Source: Toxorhynchites rutilus septentrionalis (taxonomy: Eukaryota > Arthropoda > Insecta > Diptera > Culicidae). Taken from it: a stretch of 64,000 nucleotides of DNA. Positions 32,812-45,200 of the stretch are shown here, one piece after another; the stretch's first letter is position 1; each line of letters opens with the position of its first letter. The notes under the pieces were generated by a model. That model was given only the letters and a program-made list of their open reading frames with translations. It made no database searches and was not told the origin of the DNA. Location: positions 114,132,716 through 114,196,715 of the forward strand of contig NC_073745.1 of assembly GCF_029784135.1 (NCBI RefSeq), given 5' to 3'. The position numbers were made by a program, and so were the translations under genes.

Positions 32812-33395
32812 TACGAGGGTCGTTCAAAAAATAAGTTTCAGTGCCTCAGAAATCGCGGAAAAATAAAGTTAGGACAAAAAACAAGGTGATTTTCATAATC
32901 TACGTTAAATTTCTATTTTTCTACATAATGGCCGTAACGTTCGAGACATTTTTCATAGCGTGGCACGAGTTTTTCTATTCCGAGCGCGAAGTGCGTAGCG
33001 TCCAACTTTTTGAAGTACGATGTAACTGCGTCACGAATTTCTTCAGTGTTATCGAATCGTTGACCGCCGAACGCCTGTTTCATCACCGGGAATAAGTGCT
33101 AGTCGCTAGGGGCGAGGTCTGGGGAGTAAGGAGAATGCTCGAACACAGTCCATTTGAATTTATTCAATTGCTCTTGAGTTACGCGAGTAGAATGGGGCCG
33201 CGCCTTACCGTGGATGAGGAACACTCCTTTCATCAATAAACATGGTCTATTGTTCTTAATCGCGGTTCTTAATCGGTCCAAAACATCACAATAGTACAGT
33301 ACGGTGATGGAACAGGCGTTCGGCGGTCAACGATTCGATAACACTGAAGAAATTCGTGACGCAGTTACATCGTACTTCAAAAGTCTCATCCAAAG
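32812..33395 (-). pseudogene. mariner remnant with internal inverted duplication
   Basis: TACGAGGGTCGTTCAAAAAA at 32812 resembles a mariner terminal repeat. From about 33300 down to 32900 the minus strand encodes YYCDVLDRLRTAIKNN, LIHGKARPH (second catalytic Asp replaced by Gly, codon at 33207-33209), YSPDLAPSD and a C-terminal segment (GGQRFDNTEEIRDAV...PRYEKCL). From about 33306 to 33395 the plus strand encodes the same piece again (AFGGQRFDNTEEIRDAV), so part of the gene is duplicated head to head. The N-terminal half is absent. Non-functional. Confidence 0.88.
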
Positions 33396-34009
33396 GATAA
33401 GACATGGGTGTGACTTTTTCCTTTTTCGAAATTCTAATTACCGCTTCGTGGGATCCGCATTGAATACATAAAAACGAATTCGCTACATGAAGGCGATTCC
33501 TATAACAGGGTGTCGACTATCTGGAAAAAAAAAATCTTGAACATCTAGGAATATCAGGGAATTTCATCATCAATCAAGGAAAAATGATGTTGATACAAAA
33601 ACAAAAAGCGCGAAAGTGGAAGGTTTCTGATCGCCTCAACCTCGGATGGCCCTGTCATAATAGGTTTCAATCAAAAATTGAGTGGGAAACGACCCGAAAA
33701 TCTTTTGAATATATGGGCAGATTTTGGACATGTCAGTAGAGTCTCAGCAGACTTGGCACAGAAACAATATTCTGAATTAGTTGCTAGCAACACAAAAGCA
33801 ACAAATATGATCGCTATGATTAGAGAAACGAATAATGAATGAATTTGCGGAGGTTTTTACCATCACAAAAATGATCTGTTTTCCTGCATAGAAACGATAC
33901 TATGGTTCACGGTTCACGCTGGAGCATGAGCATTAAAATACACATATATACACAAAATACACAAAATACACAAAAACACGAACACGATAATTCAACAAGC
34001 TATAAAGAA
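33396..34009. other. No feature recognised
   Basis: Intergenic DNA between a mariner and a Tc1 remnant. No domain or repeat pair was identified. Confidence 0.4.
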
Positions 34010-34350
34010 GCAGGGTTTGGGGCTGTTTCTCAGGGTTTGGTGTGAAGAACTCGGCTGAAATCAATGGTATTATGAAGGTAGATGAGAATATCGACATTCT
34101 TTGCGTAAACCTGGAAGAGTCGATGCTGAAAACGGAACTGGAAGATCTTGCAGGATGACAATCCAAAACATATCAATCGACCCCCATTGAACTCCATGTA
34201 ATGGGCACTTCAGAGTCCCGATTTGAACCCAATTGAAATTTTTCGGGGTACCCTCCACAGCAAGGTGTAAAAAAGGGGTGTGACTAACGAAAAATGCTGG
34301 GACGATTTGGACCCACATCACCTCCGAAACCTCGCATGCCAAAACATCTA
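34010..34350 (+). pseudogene. Tc1-like transposase remnant
   Basis: The plus strand encodes CFSGFGVKNSAEINGIM, then LQDDNPKH (second catalytic Asp retained), a shortened and stop-containing middle, and LQSPDLNPIEIF, which keeps the catalytic Glu, followed by KRGVTNEKCWDDL. Spacing between the second Asp and the Glu is shorter than 34 residues, so part has been deleted. No terminal repeats are seen. Confidence 0.85.
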
Positions 34351-35400
34351 TATGTGAGGTCAAAGGAGGTCACATTACTTTTTGTTGAATACATGAAGCG
34401 CGTCATACTGAACTATTTCATGGAGTCCAAAATCAACGATATGCTTTTGAGTTTTACTTTTCTAAACTATAAGAGGAGATCAAGAATAGTTTTGAAGAAA
34501 TATAAGTTTTGGTCGAGTTTAAATTTCTATTGGGGGTGGATTTTTCTTTGTGACGGTCACTGGTCTCTTCGTTATATCTTTGATCTATATTTATAAATGA
34601 TGTTGCGCTACGTGTTGATGTTTTTCATAATCTTTTTGATGAAATTTTACCCAACTGCCTTATACAACGTCGTTGGCCAGGCAACCTTATAAATATTGTG
34701 ATCATGAAATCTATTTTGATTAACATTGCCAAATGTTAATGAAACTTTGTTTCAAGCGTTAAAAGGAAATACTGTTCCGGTCAAAGCCTACAGAAAGCGC
34801 TCACGGTTCATGATGATCCCCGCCATATAAATTAAATCTAGTTCGAAAGACACCTCGAAGACGAAGGGTTGTGTTTTTGTGAGCGCCTTCAATTTTATGG
34901 TTGAGTTGCGTGAGGCGCTTCGGTTTCGGCGGTGCTGCAGACTGCTAACTGTTTACTGATTATAGGTTGTTATGTTTGTATATGGGCCGTGACTAAGTGT
35001 CTAAGACCATGCAGTTCGTGCATTGGGGAGAATGATCAGATGTTGAAATATTTTCACAGCGAAATAAAATTGGTCACATCTGTCAAGTTCAGTGCTCCAA
35101 ATAACAGGGACTTGGAAATTTGTTTTTGAGCAATGAGCTAGTAGAATGTGAAAATGATTACAAAAATGACAAATCGATTATACGTTTTATGTTTCGTGGA
35201 ATTAAAAATAGTTATGAATCTCCTTGCGCAATATTGGGCAATTATTCATCGGAACACATCGTTCATACGTTTTACTTTAGTATTGAATTGTTATTTTTTT
35301 TTTCAAATGTATTCTATGACTCGTGTCAGTGAAGCGCCACACAGTCTGATAAGTGAATCGATCTACTTACGTGTGCTTTGATCTTCTCTCACAAACACTA
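34351..35400. other. No feature recognised
   Basis: The longest open frame (34294-34596) overlaps the Tc1 remnant end and has no domain of its own. Other short frames are not recognised. Confidence 0.4.
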
Positions 35401-35526
35401 TTACCCCATTTTTACACGTGGTTTTACCTATACTACTACAATAGCTTGCTTCCACCTTCACTTTAAACTGATATTTTGCATAGGGTATTTTATCGTGTAA
35501 ATCAACATTTTTAAGAAAGTTCTGTT

Positions 35527-36729
35527 CAGGGATGCCAGGTGATTTTTTAAAATGTCTCCACATGGTACGTAAAAATGTCTTCAACTGGCTTCACATGGTA
35601 CGAAAAAATGTCTTCAAATATCTTCACAGTCATATCGAAAAAAACTAAAATTCATAGGTTACATTTGGACAAAGTTTGATAGCTTATTCAACGATAAATT
35701 AATTGGCATTGTTATATAGCGTGGAGGCGATCTGGCGTAGTGGTAACATCCGTACCTCTCACGCTCAAGGTCACGAGTTCAATTCTCACTCCCGACATTC
35801 TTCCAAAAATGGAAGTAAAAGTGACGAACCAGCTAAAAGCGTTGAAAGTCACTATAATACAGACAAAAAAATTGTTATATAGCACATTTCACTAAACTTG
35901 CCTTGAGATTTTGAAGTTTATTTCAATAAATATGAACAAAGAATATATTTCACAACCACGAACTAATTTTCATGAGCTTAGAAATGATAATTATCCTGAT
36001 ATACCGTTGATTGAGTGAATATCGCCCCGGGTTTTCCACAAAAACGGAACTGTGATAATTCAATTTGTTATTTCAGCTTTGAAGTTTTGGTTGTAGCTCA
36101 AACCATATCCATAAAACTGATTATTGAAACGGTGTGTAATCGGAATATCTTCGATTTGTGAAGTGGTCGTTTGAAAGATCTAAATTAAATTAAGGTCCAA
36201 ATTAATAAAAATACAATGTCACAATAATTCAAATTTTCTAGTGCAAATGAACTAATGCCTTCTAGAGTCATAAGAGGTCCCTCGTTGTTGAATTCATTGT
36301 ATATACTTGTTGATTTTCTGCTTGGAAAAGTTTGAAAAAAGCGAGTGAATGACCCCGAGACTAGCTTTGCGCAGTGGCGATATCATAACCATTGAGGTTT
36401 ATCCGAGGTGTGATTATTGCTAGTAGAACACTAAAAAACCAGAGGTAAAATTCTCTGTTGATTACTAAGAACAAAAGTAAATAAGTGACACTGATAAAAA
36501 AGCGATCGAATGAAGCTGATACAAAAGCCCTACTTCTTTTGACGATCTTTCAGGCCATTAGTTAGAAATTTATGAAAATAATATCTCTCAAAAATTCACA
36601 TACGCTATCATACTGAAATGTCTTCACATATTTCATAATGTCTTCAAAATGTCTCCACAAAAGCAAAAGTCTTCACAGTAAGTCAAATGTCTTCAAAATG
36701 AAGACATGTCCTCGAAACTGGCATCCCTG
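35527..36729. mobile_element. hAT-like non-autonomous element (1203 bp)
   Basis: Perfect 12-bp inverted ends CAGGGATGCCAG / CTGGCATCCCTG, flanked by a perfect 8-bp duplication GTTCTGTT (35519-35526 and 36730-36737). An 8-bp duplication and CAGGG ends fit the hAT superfamily. Both ends carry several copies of an ATGTCTTCA(A/C)A motif, a plausible transposase-binding site. No transposase is seen. It contains a later SINE insertion. Confidence 0.9.
35721..35870 (+). mobile_element. tRNA-derived SINE, second family (150 bp)
   Basis: Flanked by perfect 13-bp copies of ATTGTTATATAGC (35708-35720 and 35871-35883). Box A TGGCGTAGTGG (35733) and a weaker box B GAGTTCAATTC (35775) give it a pol III promoter. 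The 3' end is A-rich (ACAGACAAAAAA). It differs in body from the SINE at 11454. Confidence 0.92.
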
Positions 36730-36780
36730 GTTCTGTTTGACAATTTGAGATGACCATTTTCATTGGGGTTCTCTTGTACA

Positions 36781-37627
36781 TCCATGGTACTATTTTCGCA
36801 GAGGTGGGAAAATAGTACAATGGAAACAATCATATGAAATGCATTTTCAGCCATATTGGAATTGCTGTCGGTATTGTTTACAAACAGCATCAGAACGCTG
36901 CCGGCGGCTCTCTACAAACGGCTACGACGCTTATTCGAACGATGCCTACTATGTTCGGATTTCGCGAATTTATGTGAAAAAGAAGGGATGATTTTGTAGA
37001 ATTTCATTCTCATTTCCACTACTCTCGCATGTGAAAATGCAAAATTGGCGTATCCTAGCAGTAAAAAAACAAACAACCCCCGCTCCACAAACCGTAATCC
37101 CCTTCTTATTGAAGTGATGATGTTGCTTCACCTGTTATACATTGATATAAGTGTCTTAAGGCCCATTTATACGTTGCTAGTAGCCTAGTATTTGACTTGA
37201 CAGTGAGCAGCTACTGGGCCGGTGAACTTGCTTGACAATTGGTTGACTCGTCTTGTCCGTTCACACAGTGTGAGTTGCTGACAAGAAAGTAGATACTACC
37301 AAGGGATTGCTAAGATGGCCGCCTTTTTGTAGCCAGCATAGAAAATCATGAGCATAAAAATCATAACCTGAAATTAAAATTGAAATGCTCCGCATAATGC
37401 TTCAGCAGTTATTTTAATTGCAAATCGCCAAGAAAGCTTCCGGATGGGTATCCGAACATCGCTTGCCAAAAGAAAGTATCCAACTTAATCAAATATTAAC
37501 CTATATGACTCCGAACATTGAATACGTGAGCCCCCTAAGCGCGAGCCCTGTTTTATGCTGCCTACGCTCAATTTGCATTGGATGGGATAGGGTAGCCAGA
37601 GCCCCGGATACTACAGTATTGGCTTAC
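36781..37627. other. No gene; dispersed repeat at 37520-37605
   Basis: 37520-37605 (AATACGTGAGCCCC ... TTTATGCTGC ... AGCCAGAGCCCCG) recurs inverted at 54505-54590. Other short frames are not recognised. Confidence 0.5.
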
Positions 37628-37849
37628 CAGTGATGCCAGATGATTTTTCAAATGTCCATCATATAGTCAGAAACAGAAATCAGGTGCGAATTCGACAGAT
37701 GATTGATCCGAAATCGACTTCTCTATTAGCAGTTTTCGTCTCAGGTTTTCAGTTGTATTTATCATTACATAATTTTATCGCGAAATACACGCTGACCGTG
37801 TATAAAAATACTTTGTGCTGAATTTCTTCGAACTGAAGATAATATCCGA

Positions 37850-38075
37850 AAAACAGAAAGGCAAAAGAATTTGGGCCAGGAATTGGATGCAAGGAAAAGG
37901 AGCAACAAATTCAACATTGGAGAAACTCTACGATGATGATCCTCTAGAGTTCAGAGCAGTGTTGAGAAAAACACTTGAATAAGTGGAAACACTGTTGGAT
38001 TTCATTGGTCCAAAAATACAACGCCAAGATACACTCATGAGGGATGCTATACCTGCAAGAGTGAAATTAAAAAAG
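37850..38075 (+). pseudogene. PIF/Harbinger-like transposase, N-terminal piece
   Basis: Readable: NLGQELDARKRSNKFNIGET, then in another frame DDDPLEFRAVLRKTLE (stop) VETLLDFIGPKIQR followed by QDTLMRDAIPARVKL. This order is typical of the region before the catalytic domain of HARBI1-like transposases. The frame breaks off at 38075. A matching downstream piece (IIPEVCDAVNGSLKDFL) lies at about 47330-47390. Catalytic Asp/Glu motifs were not found. Non-functional. Confidence 0.65.
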
Positions 38076-38079
38076 AGTA

Positions 38080-40223
38080 ATTCCAAATAAAATCGACAAA
38101 TGACAAAACATGAGTATTTTTGATTCGAATGAAAGTGTGTATTCCGTTTGGGTTAGAGGAAATATGAGTTTTTCACAGCAATTGGGAATTTTTTGACTCA
38201 AGCGTAACTTTAGAAAAGGGCGTATCGATTTGAGTAAGAGAAAGTTTTGATAATTTATATCTCAAAAACTATGAGTCGTACCGAAATAGTGTCTTAGAAG
38301 GAGTTATAGAGTATTGATGGTTGAATAAAAAAAATGTACACCGATAAAAAAAAATTAGTGCTCTTTTTTTCATTTACAAAATAAAAATTCAATTTGCAAT
38401 ATCCAAAATACATATATTTTTTTTTATTTTTTTCATACAAAATAGAAGTCATTCAAAAAATTTAAAAAATGGGCCCAAGATGGTAAAATTATTTTTGACG
38501 AACTTTGTGGAACATCGAATTTTTGTATGTTAACAATCATTTTTAGCTACAAATTATGAATCCTGATGTGATTTAAAACAAAAAAGGTTATTATCAACCT
38601 CCTTCTGAATGTAGCCATTCTAGAAATATTTAAAAAAATATTTCTAGTTCATTGTCTTTTTTATAGTAAATAATCCCTTTTAATATGTTTGTCGTGTTAT
38701 ACCGTCATGTTCATGAAATTTTATGAATTTGCTTATAATTTCCAACAACTTTTCCAAATACATCATCATGGTTCATTTTTTGACTCAAGCGTAACTTTTG
38801 AAAAGGGCGCATCGATTTGAGTAAGACAAATCTTTGATAATTTATATATAAAAAAATATGAGTCGTACCGAAATAGTGTGTTGAAAAGAGTTATAGAGTA
38901 TAGTTGGCTTAATTTGAAAAAAATTACACTGAGAAGAAAAATTAGTACTCTTTTTTTTATTTACAAAATAAAATTTTTATTTGCAATATCACAAAATATG
39001 TATTTTTTAATATTTTTTTAAATTTTTTCATATAACATAGAAGTCATGTAGAAAATTTAAAAAAATGGGCCCAAGATGGAAAAACTATTTTTGACGAACT
39101 TTGTGGAACATCTCATTTTTAGGAATTTTCGATATTTCGAGTTTTTGTATGTTAGCAGTCATTTTTAATCACAAATTATGAATCCTGATGTTATCTAAAA
39201 CAAAAAAGGTTATTATCAATCTCCTTCTAAATGTAGCCATTCTCGAGATATTTAATTTTTTTTTTGTAATTTATTGTCTTTTTAATAGTAAATAGGCCCT
39301 TTAAATATGTTTGTCGTGATCATGTTCATGAGATTTTATGAATTCGCTTATAATTTCCAACAACTTTTCCGAATACATCGTTATGGTAAAGACATATGTT
39401 TAGGAGTTACGTTACGAAACATTCGAAGACATGTGGGTTAATACAAAACGTAGTGAAACTTAAAAATCTTTTTTATCTTAACACAAACTTCAATCAATCA
39501 AAAAATTTTTTGGAAATTTTAAGAAAATTCATAAAATTCCATGAACATGACGGTATAACACGACAAACATACTAAAAGAGATTATTTACTATAAAAAAGA
39601 TTATAAATTAGAAATATTTTTTTGAATATCTCGAGAATGGTTTCAATTAGAAGGAGATTGATAATAACCTTTCTTGTTTCAAATCATATCAGAATTCATA
39701 ATTTGTGGCTAAGAATGATTGCTAACATACAACAATTCGATGTTTAGAAAATTCCTAAAAATTCGATGTTCCACAAATTTCGTCAAAAATAGTTTTACCA
39801 TCTTGGGCTTATTTTTTAAATTTTCTACATGACTTCCAATTTATATGAATAAATTGAAAAAAAATATAAAAAATACATATTTTTTGTTATCGCAAATTAA
39901 TTTTATTTTGTAAAAAAAAGAGTTCTAATTTTTCTTCTCAGTGTATATTTTTTTCAAATTAAGCCAACTATACTCTATAACTCTTTTCAACACACTATTT
40001 CGGTACGACTCATATTTTTTGAGATATAAATTATCGAAGATTTCTCTTACTCAAATCGATGCGCCCTTTTCAAAAGTTACGCTTGAGTCAAAAAATGAAC
40101 CATGATGATGTATTTGGAAAAGTTAAGCAAATTATAAATGGAAATTATAAGCAAATTTATAAAATTTCATGAACATGACGGTATAACACGACAAACATAT
40201 TAAAAGGGATTATTTACTATAAA
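38080..40223. repeat. Fold-back array, left part (units A and B)
   Basis: Two repeated units alternate. Unit A contains GACTCAAGCGTAACTTT, GAGTCGTACCGAAATAGTGT and TTATAGAGTAT; unit B contains GGGCCCAAGATGG, CGAACTTTGTGGAACATC and GTCATGTTCATGA. Order here: A(+) 38189, B(+) 38360, A(+) 38775, B(+) 38960, then B(-) 39500, A(-) 39895, B(-) 40120. It continues after the LINE at 46276-47252. No coding capacity. Confidence 0.85.
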
Positions 40224-40552
40224 AAAGACAAAATCAGTCAGCTCGCGCAGTCCGAAGCCGCCGGACGCAAAGTTGTTCGTGTCCGTTATTGTGTTGGAAC
40301 AATACCGTTATCGGTTTCGCTGAAGTGATTGTTTCGCCCTAACGGGGTTTCCTTTATTGCGAGAGTGAAGTGATAAGTAATCACAACCAGCGGAAGGGAG
40401 AAGTCCTCCACTGCGGGCGCTGTGAGCGTGTGCCGTTCCATCGTCATCGTATTGTGGTGCGATACACCATTGCTGTTGTGCCAAGCGATCATCACGTGGT
40501 TCGATTGGAGCACCGTTACAAATCATCCGCACCGTGCGCTTCAAGTATTTAA

Positions 40553-40553
<1 letters not shown>

Positions 40554-40592
<39 letters not shown>
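40554..40592. repeat. (TA)n microsatellite in LINE leader
   Basis: About 39 bp of TA repeats within the 5' leader of the LINE, 54 bp before ORF1. Confidence 0.95.
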
Positions 40593-40595
<3 letters not shown>

Positions 40596-40645
40596 GTTAA
40601 GGATTTAAAAAAAAAAAGAAAAAGCATTATTGTATATCTGCCATA

Positions 40646-42200
40646 ATGGCAGAGTGCGATCCTCTTGATATGGACATTGAGTCTGATGTTTCCTCCTCAC
40701 TAACTACTGGGAAGGCGCTTAAACGCGTTCCCCCCTCAGACGATGTCTTTTCAGAGGAAGAGTTAATCAACCTCAACAAGCCCCCTTCAAGAAAATTGGC
40801 AAACTTTTCCACTTCGCCCCCTCAATCTCCCGCTCCCGCTTCCGATTATCTCCCGAACTTGCCTCCCAGCCCAACTGTTCCCGCTTCCGCTCAACAATCG
40901 ACCTCGTCCTCCCCCTCAGTTGCCCCCTCTCCGCGTGTCAAGGTCTATCCAGAAGATGCATCTGGATCTGGCCCATGGGTTGTTTTCTTCCGGCCAAAAC
41001 CCAACGGGAAATCGCTCAACGTCATTCAGATCATGAAAGATCTGACAAAAAATTATTCCTCCGTGGTCGAAATTAGAAAGGTTCGACCGAACAAACTGCG
41101 TGTTGTCGTGGCTGACCGGAAGCAAGCTAACGAGATTGTTGTCGACAATAGTTTCGTACTAGAATATCGCGTCTATGTGCCTGCCATAACGTAGAAATTT
41201 CGGGGGTGATTACAGAAACGGGTCTGACGAACGCATTAATAAAAGAGGGAGATGGCAGATTTAAAAAGCTCCCTTTGACGAAAGTTAAAATTTTGGACTG
41301 CCATCAATTAGGAAAAGTGTCCCAGGAAGAGGGAAAAACAAAATTCACGCCGTCCGACTCGTTTCGAGTAACTTTTGCTGGTTCCGCCCTCCCTGACTAC
41401 GTTATGGTGGACAAATTGAGGCTTCCGCTGCGTCTCTTCGTGCCAAAGCCCATGACTTGCAACAAATGCAAGTCAGTTGGTCACACAGCAGACTACTGCG
41501 CCAACAAGGAGCGCTGTGCCACTTGCGGAGAGCAACATGTGGGCAAATCCTGCAGTGCGACTGAGCATAAGTGTCCATATTGCGGGGGGAGCTCTCAGCT
41601 TGTGAAATTTACAAGAGTCGCTGGGAGAAACAGAAGCGCTCTTTAAAGGAACGCTCGAAACGCACTTTTGCGGAAATTTTAAAGGGCGCTTCTCCACAGG
41701 CCCAACAACAACAACATCCAATCTCCTCACACAATATCTTTTCCACGTTGCCAGTTGACGAAATGGAAGCGGACACAGCTCACGGGGGCACACCGTTTAT
41801 TTCCCAAGGGAATCCCCGGCGCAAAAATGTGACCACTCCCAAAATTCAATCACAAGTCCCTCCGGTGATATCCCCTGTTAGCTTGCCTAAAAAATCGAGT
41901 GCAGCGGACAAGCAAAATCAGGTTCCTCCTGGCTTCCGTGGGAATAGTTCACCTTCGAACGACCCAGCACTCGATGGGACATCAAAAACCCCAACTGTCC
42001 CTATTTTTCCGTCCAGCTCAACTTCCCAATCGGGATTTATAAAGTTGTCTGATCTTTTGGATCAAATCTTCAAGTGTTTTAACGTTTCCGACTCCATCAG
42101 AACCATTGTCATTTCAATGCTTCCAGTATTAAAGACAATTTTGCAACAATTGATGCAAACATGGCCCCTCCTAGCAATGATTAACTCTCTTGATGTCTAA
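40646..42200 (+). pseudogene. LINE ORF1, nucleic-acid binding protein, two frameshifts
   Basis: The start MAECDPLDMD follows a Ser/Pro-rich N-terminus. An RNA-binding-like region (GPWVVFFRPKPNGKSLNVIQ ... VRPNKLRVVVADRKQA) comes next. Three zinc knuckles follow: CNKCKSVGHTADYC, CATCGEQHVGKSC and the start of CPYCGG. A one-base loss near 41180 shifts the frame; the second frame is open from about 41180 to 41646. A second shift near 41590 moves to the frame ending at TAA 42198-42200. The C-terminal part is Ser/Pro/Gln-rich. The stop overlaps the ORF2 start by 8 bases (ATGTCTAA), suggesting coupled translation in the intact parent. It bound element RNA in related LINEs; here it is broken. Confidence 0.93.
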
Positions 42201-45200
42201 TTTAAATAGAGAGGTCGGAGATATCACTGTTTTACAGTGGAATTGTCGTAGTCTTATCCCTAAATTGGATACATTCAAATTTTTAATTCATAAGTTCAAT
42301 TGTGATGTTTTTGCTCTGTCCGAAACTTGGCTTTCTTCGCGAGATGATCTCTCTTTCCATGATTTCAATATTATACGCTTGGACCGTGATGACAGATACG
42401 GAGGGGTGCTATTGGGGATCAATAAGTGCCACTCATTTTTTCGAATTGACCTTCCACCTATTGGAGGGATTGAAGCTGTTGCTTGTCATGCAAACATCAG
42501 AGGCAAAGACCTCTGTATTGTCAGCTTGTATTGGCCTCCGAGAGCTGCGGTTAGCCGCAAGCAACTTGTTGACATGTGCTCACTCCTTCCTGAGCCACGA
42601 TTGATCTTGGGAGACTTTAACTCTCACGGAACTGCCTGGGGGGAACAGTACGACGACAATCGTTCATCGATGATATATGACCTTTGTAACAGCTTCAATA
42701 TGACCGTTTTGAACACTGGGGAAAAACACGTGTACCTAAACCTCCTGATAACCCAAGTGCTCTTGACCTCTCGCTTTGCTCGAATTCATTATCGTTAGAT
42801 TGCAAGTGGAATGTAATCCAGGACCCCAACGGTAGTGATCACTTGCCAATCAAAATTTCCATCACCATTGGGTCGAATTCTTCTGAATCTATAAACATGG
42901 CATATGACCTCACAAGACAAAGTATGCGGACGCGATTGCTCTAACCATCAATTCCAGAGATGGTTTACCTCCATTGGAGGAGTATAACTTCCTTTCTCGT
43001 TTGATCTATGACAGCGCAGTTCGCGCTCAAACGAAACCCGTTCCAGGTTCCACCATTTCCCGAAGGCCTCCCAATCTATGGTGGGATAGCCAATGTTCCA
43101 AGCTTTATATAGAAAAATCTAATGCATTTAAAGCTTTTCGGAAACGTGGATCTCTTGAAAATTTTCAAACGTATTTAGCCCTTGAGAATCAGTTCAAAAA
43201 TTTGATCAAAGGGAAAAAACGTGCTTATTGGCGAAATTTCGTGGGAGGTTTGTCACGAGAAACGTCAATGAAAAAATTATGGAAAGTGGCTCGAAACATG
43301 AGAAATCGCTCTTCAACGAATGAAAGCGAAGAATATTCACATCGATGGATTTTTAATTTTGCACAAACCTTTCGTGGTTTGTGCAAAATTCCCGATTCCG
43401 CTCCTGTGCAAAAAATTGTTCGAGATATACCACAAGATAGGTGCGATCTTGATTCTGAGTTTTCGATGGTAGAATTCTCTCTTGCTCTCCTTTCATGTAA
43501 CAATTCTGCTCCGGGATCGGATCGAATTAAGTTCAACTTGTTAAAAAACCTCCCTGATGTGGCGAAACATCGCTTGTTGAATTTATTCAATCGGTTTCTG
43601 GAACTTAATATTGTTCCAGATGAGTGGAGACAAGTACGAGTTATAGCTATTCAAAAACCCGGAAAACCCGCGTCCGACTTCAATTCGTACCGCCCAATAG
43701 CAATGCTGTCTTGTATACGGAAAAGAAATGGAGAAAATGATCTTGTTTCGCCTGGATGGATGGGTTGAAACGAATGGCCTACTCTCAGATACACAATATG
43801 GGTTCCGCAGGGGCAAGGGGACGAATGATTGTCTTGCGTTGCTTTCTTCAGAAATTCAAATGGCTTACACCGGAAAAAAAACAAATGGCTTCAGTATTCT
43901 TGGACATAAAGGGGGCCTTTGATTCAGTTTCAATAGAGGTCCTGTCAGACAAATTACACTCTCGGGGTCTGCCGTCTCTATTGAATAATATGTTATATAA
44001 CTTGCTTTGTGAGAAACAGTTGCATTTTTCTCACGGGGATTCGACAGTAAGTCGGGTCTCCTACATGGGACTCCCCCAGGGCTCATGTTTAAGCCCCCTT
44101 TTGTACAACTTCTATGTAAGCGACATCGACAATTGCCTTACATAAAATTGCAGCCTAAGACAACTTGCAGATGATGGAGTGGTGTCTGTCGTAGGATCAA
44201 ACGAATCCGACCTGCAAGGACCCTTACAAGATACTTTGAACAATTTTTCAACCTGGGCCATTGGGCTAGGGATCGAATTCTCCACGGAGAAAACAGAGAT
44301 GGTGGTTTTTTCTAGGAAGCATAGACCAGCAAAACCAAAGCTTCAACTTTTGGGTAAACCGATCACTCATGCTATGTCATTCAAGTATCTTGGGGTCTGG
44401 TTCGACTCCAAATGTACATGGGGGGCCCATATCAGGTATCTGAGTAAAAAATGCCAACAAAGAATAAACTTTCTCCGTACAATTACCGGCACCTGGTGGG
44501 GAGCCCATCCCGAAGATCTTATAATGTTGTATCGAACAACTATTCTCTCAGTGATGGAGTATGGCAGTTTCTGTTTTCAATCAGCTGCCAAAACACACCT
44601 CATTAAACTCGAGCGAATCCAGTATCTTTGTCTCCGTATCGCGTTGGGATGTATGCCCTCAACGCATACCATGAGTCTCGTGGTTTTGGCAGGCGTACTC
44701 CCACTAAAAGATCGCTTCAATTTATTATCTCTTCGGTTCCTCATCCGGTGTAAGGTTATGAACCCATTGATGATCGGAAATTTTGAGCAGCTGATCGAGC
44801 TAAATTTTCATTCTGGATTCATGAGCTCATATCATGAATTCGTCTCCATGCAGGTTGATCCTTCTTCGTATATTCCCAACCGTGTTTGTTTTCCTGACTA
44901 CATCAATTCCTCTGTACATTTTGATCTGTCCATGAAGCAGGATATCCATGGAATTCCAGATTATCATCGATCGGGGATCGTTCCTACGATTTTCGAAGCA
45001 AAGTATGGGCGTGTCAATTGTGATAATATGTACTTTAATGATGGGTCCTCTATGAATGAGTCCACAGGATTCGGAGTGTTCAACAATTTTTTTAGCACCT
45101 CACACAGTCTTCAGTATCCTTGCTCAGTGTATATTGCTGAATTGGCAGCAATTCATTGGGCGCTGGACAGCGTCGCCTCACGACCTGTTGAACACTATTA

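Larger units (their letters stand above)
35401..36780. repeat. Family G-related repeat, split by a hAT-like element
   Basis: The left part, 35401-35526, has AAACTGATATTTTGCATAGG. The right part, 36738-36780, has TTTGAGATGACCATTTTCAT. Joined, they follow the same order as 22600-22735 and 56580-56700, showing that 35527-36729 is a later insertion. Confidence 0.8.

Noticed and set aside
35721..35795. Possible second tRNA gene
   Set aside because: Same reasoning: degenerate box B, SINE body and tail, and a perfect 13-bp target duplication.
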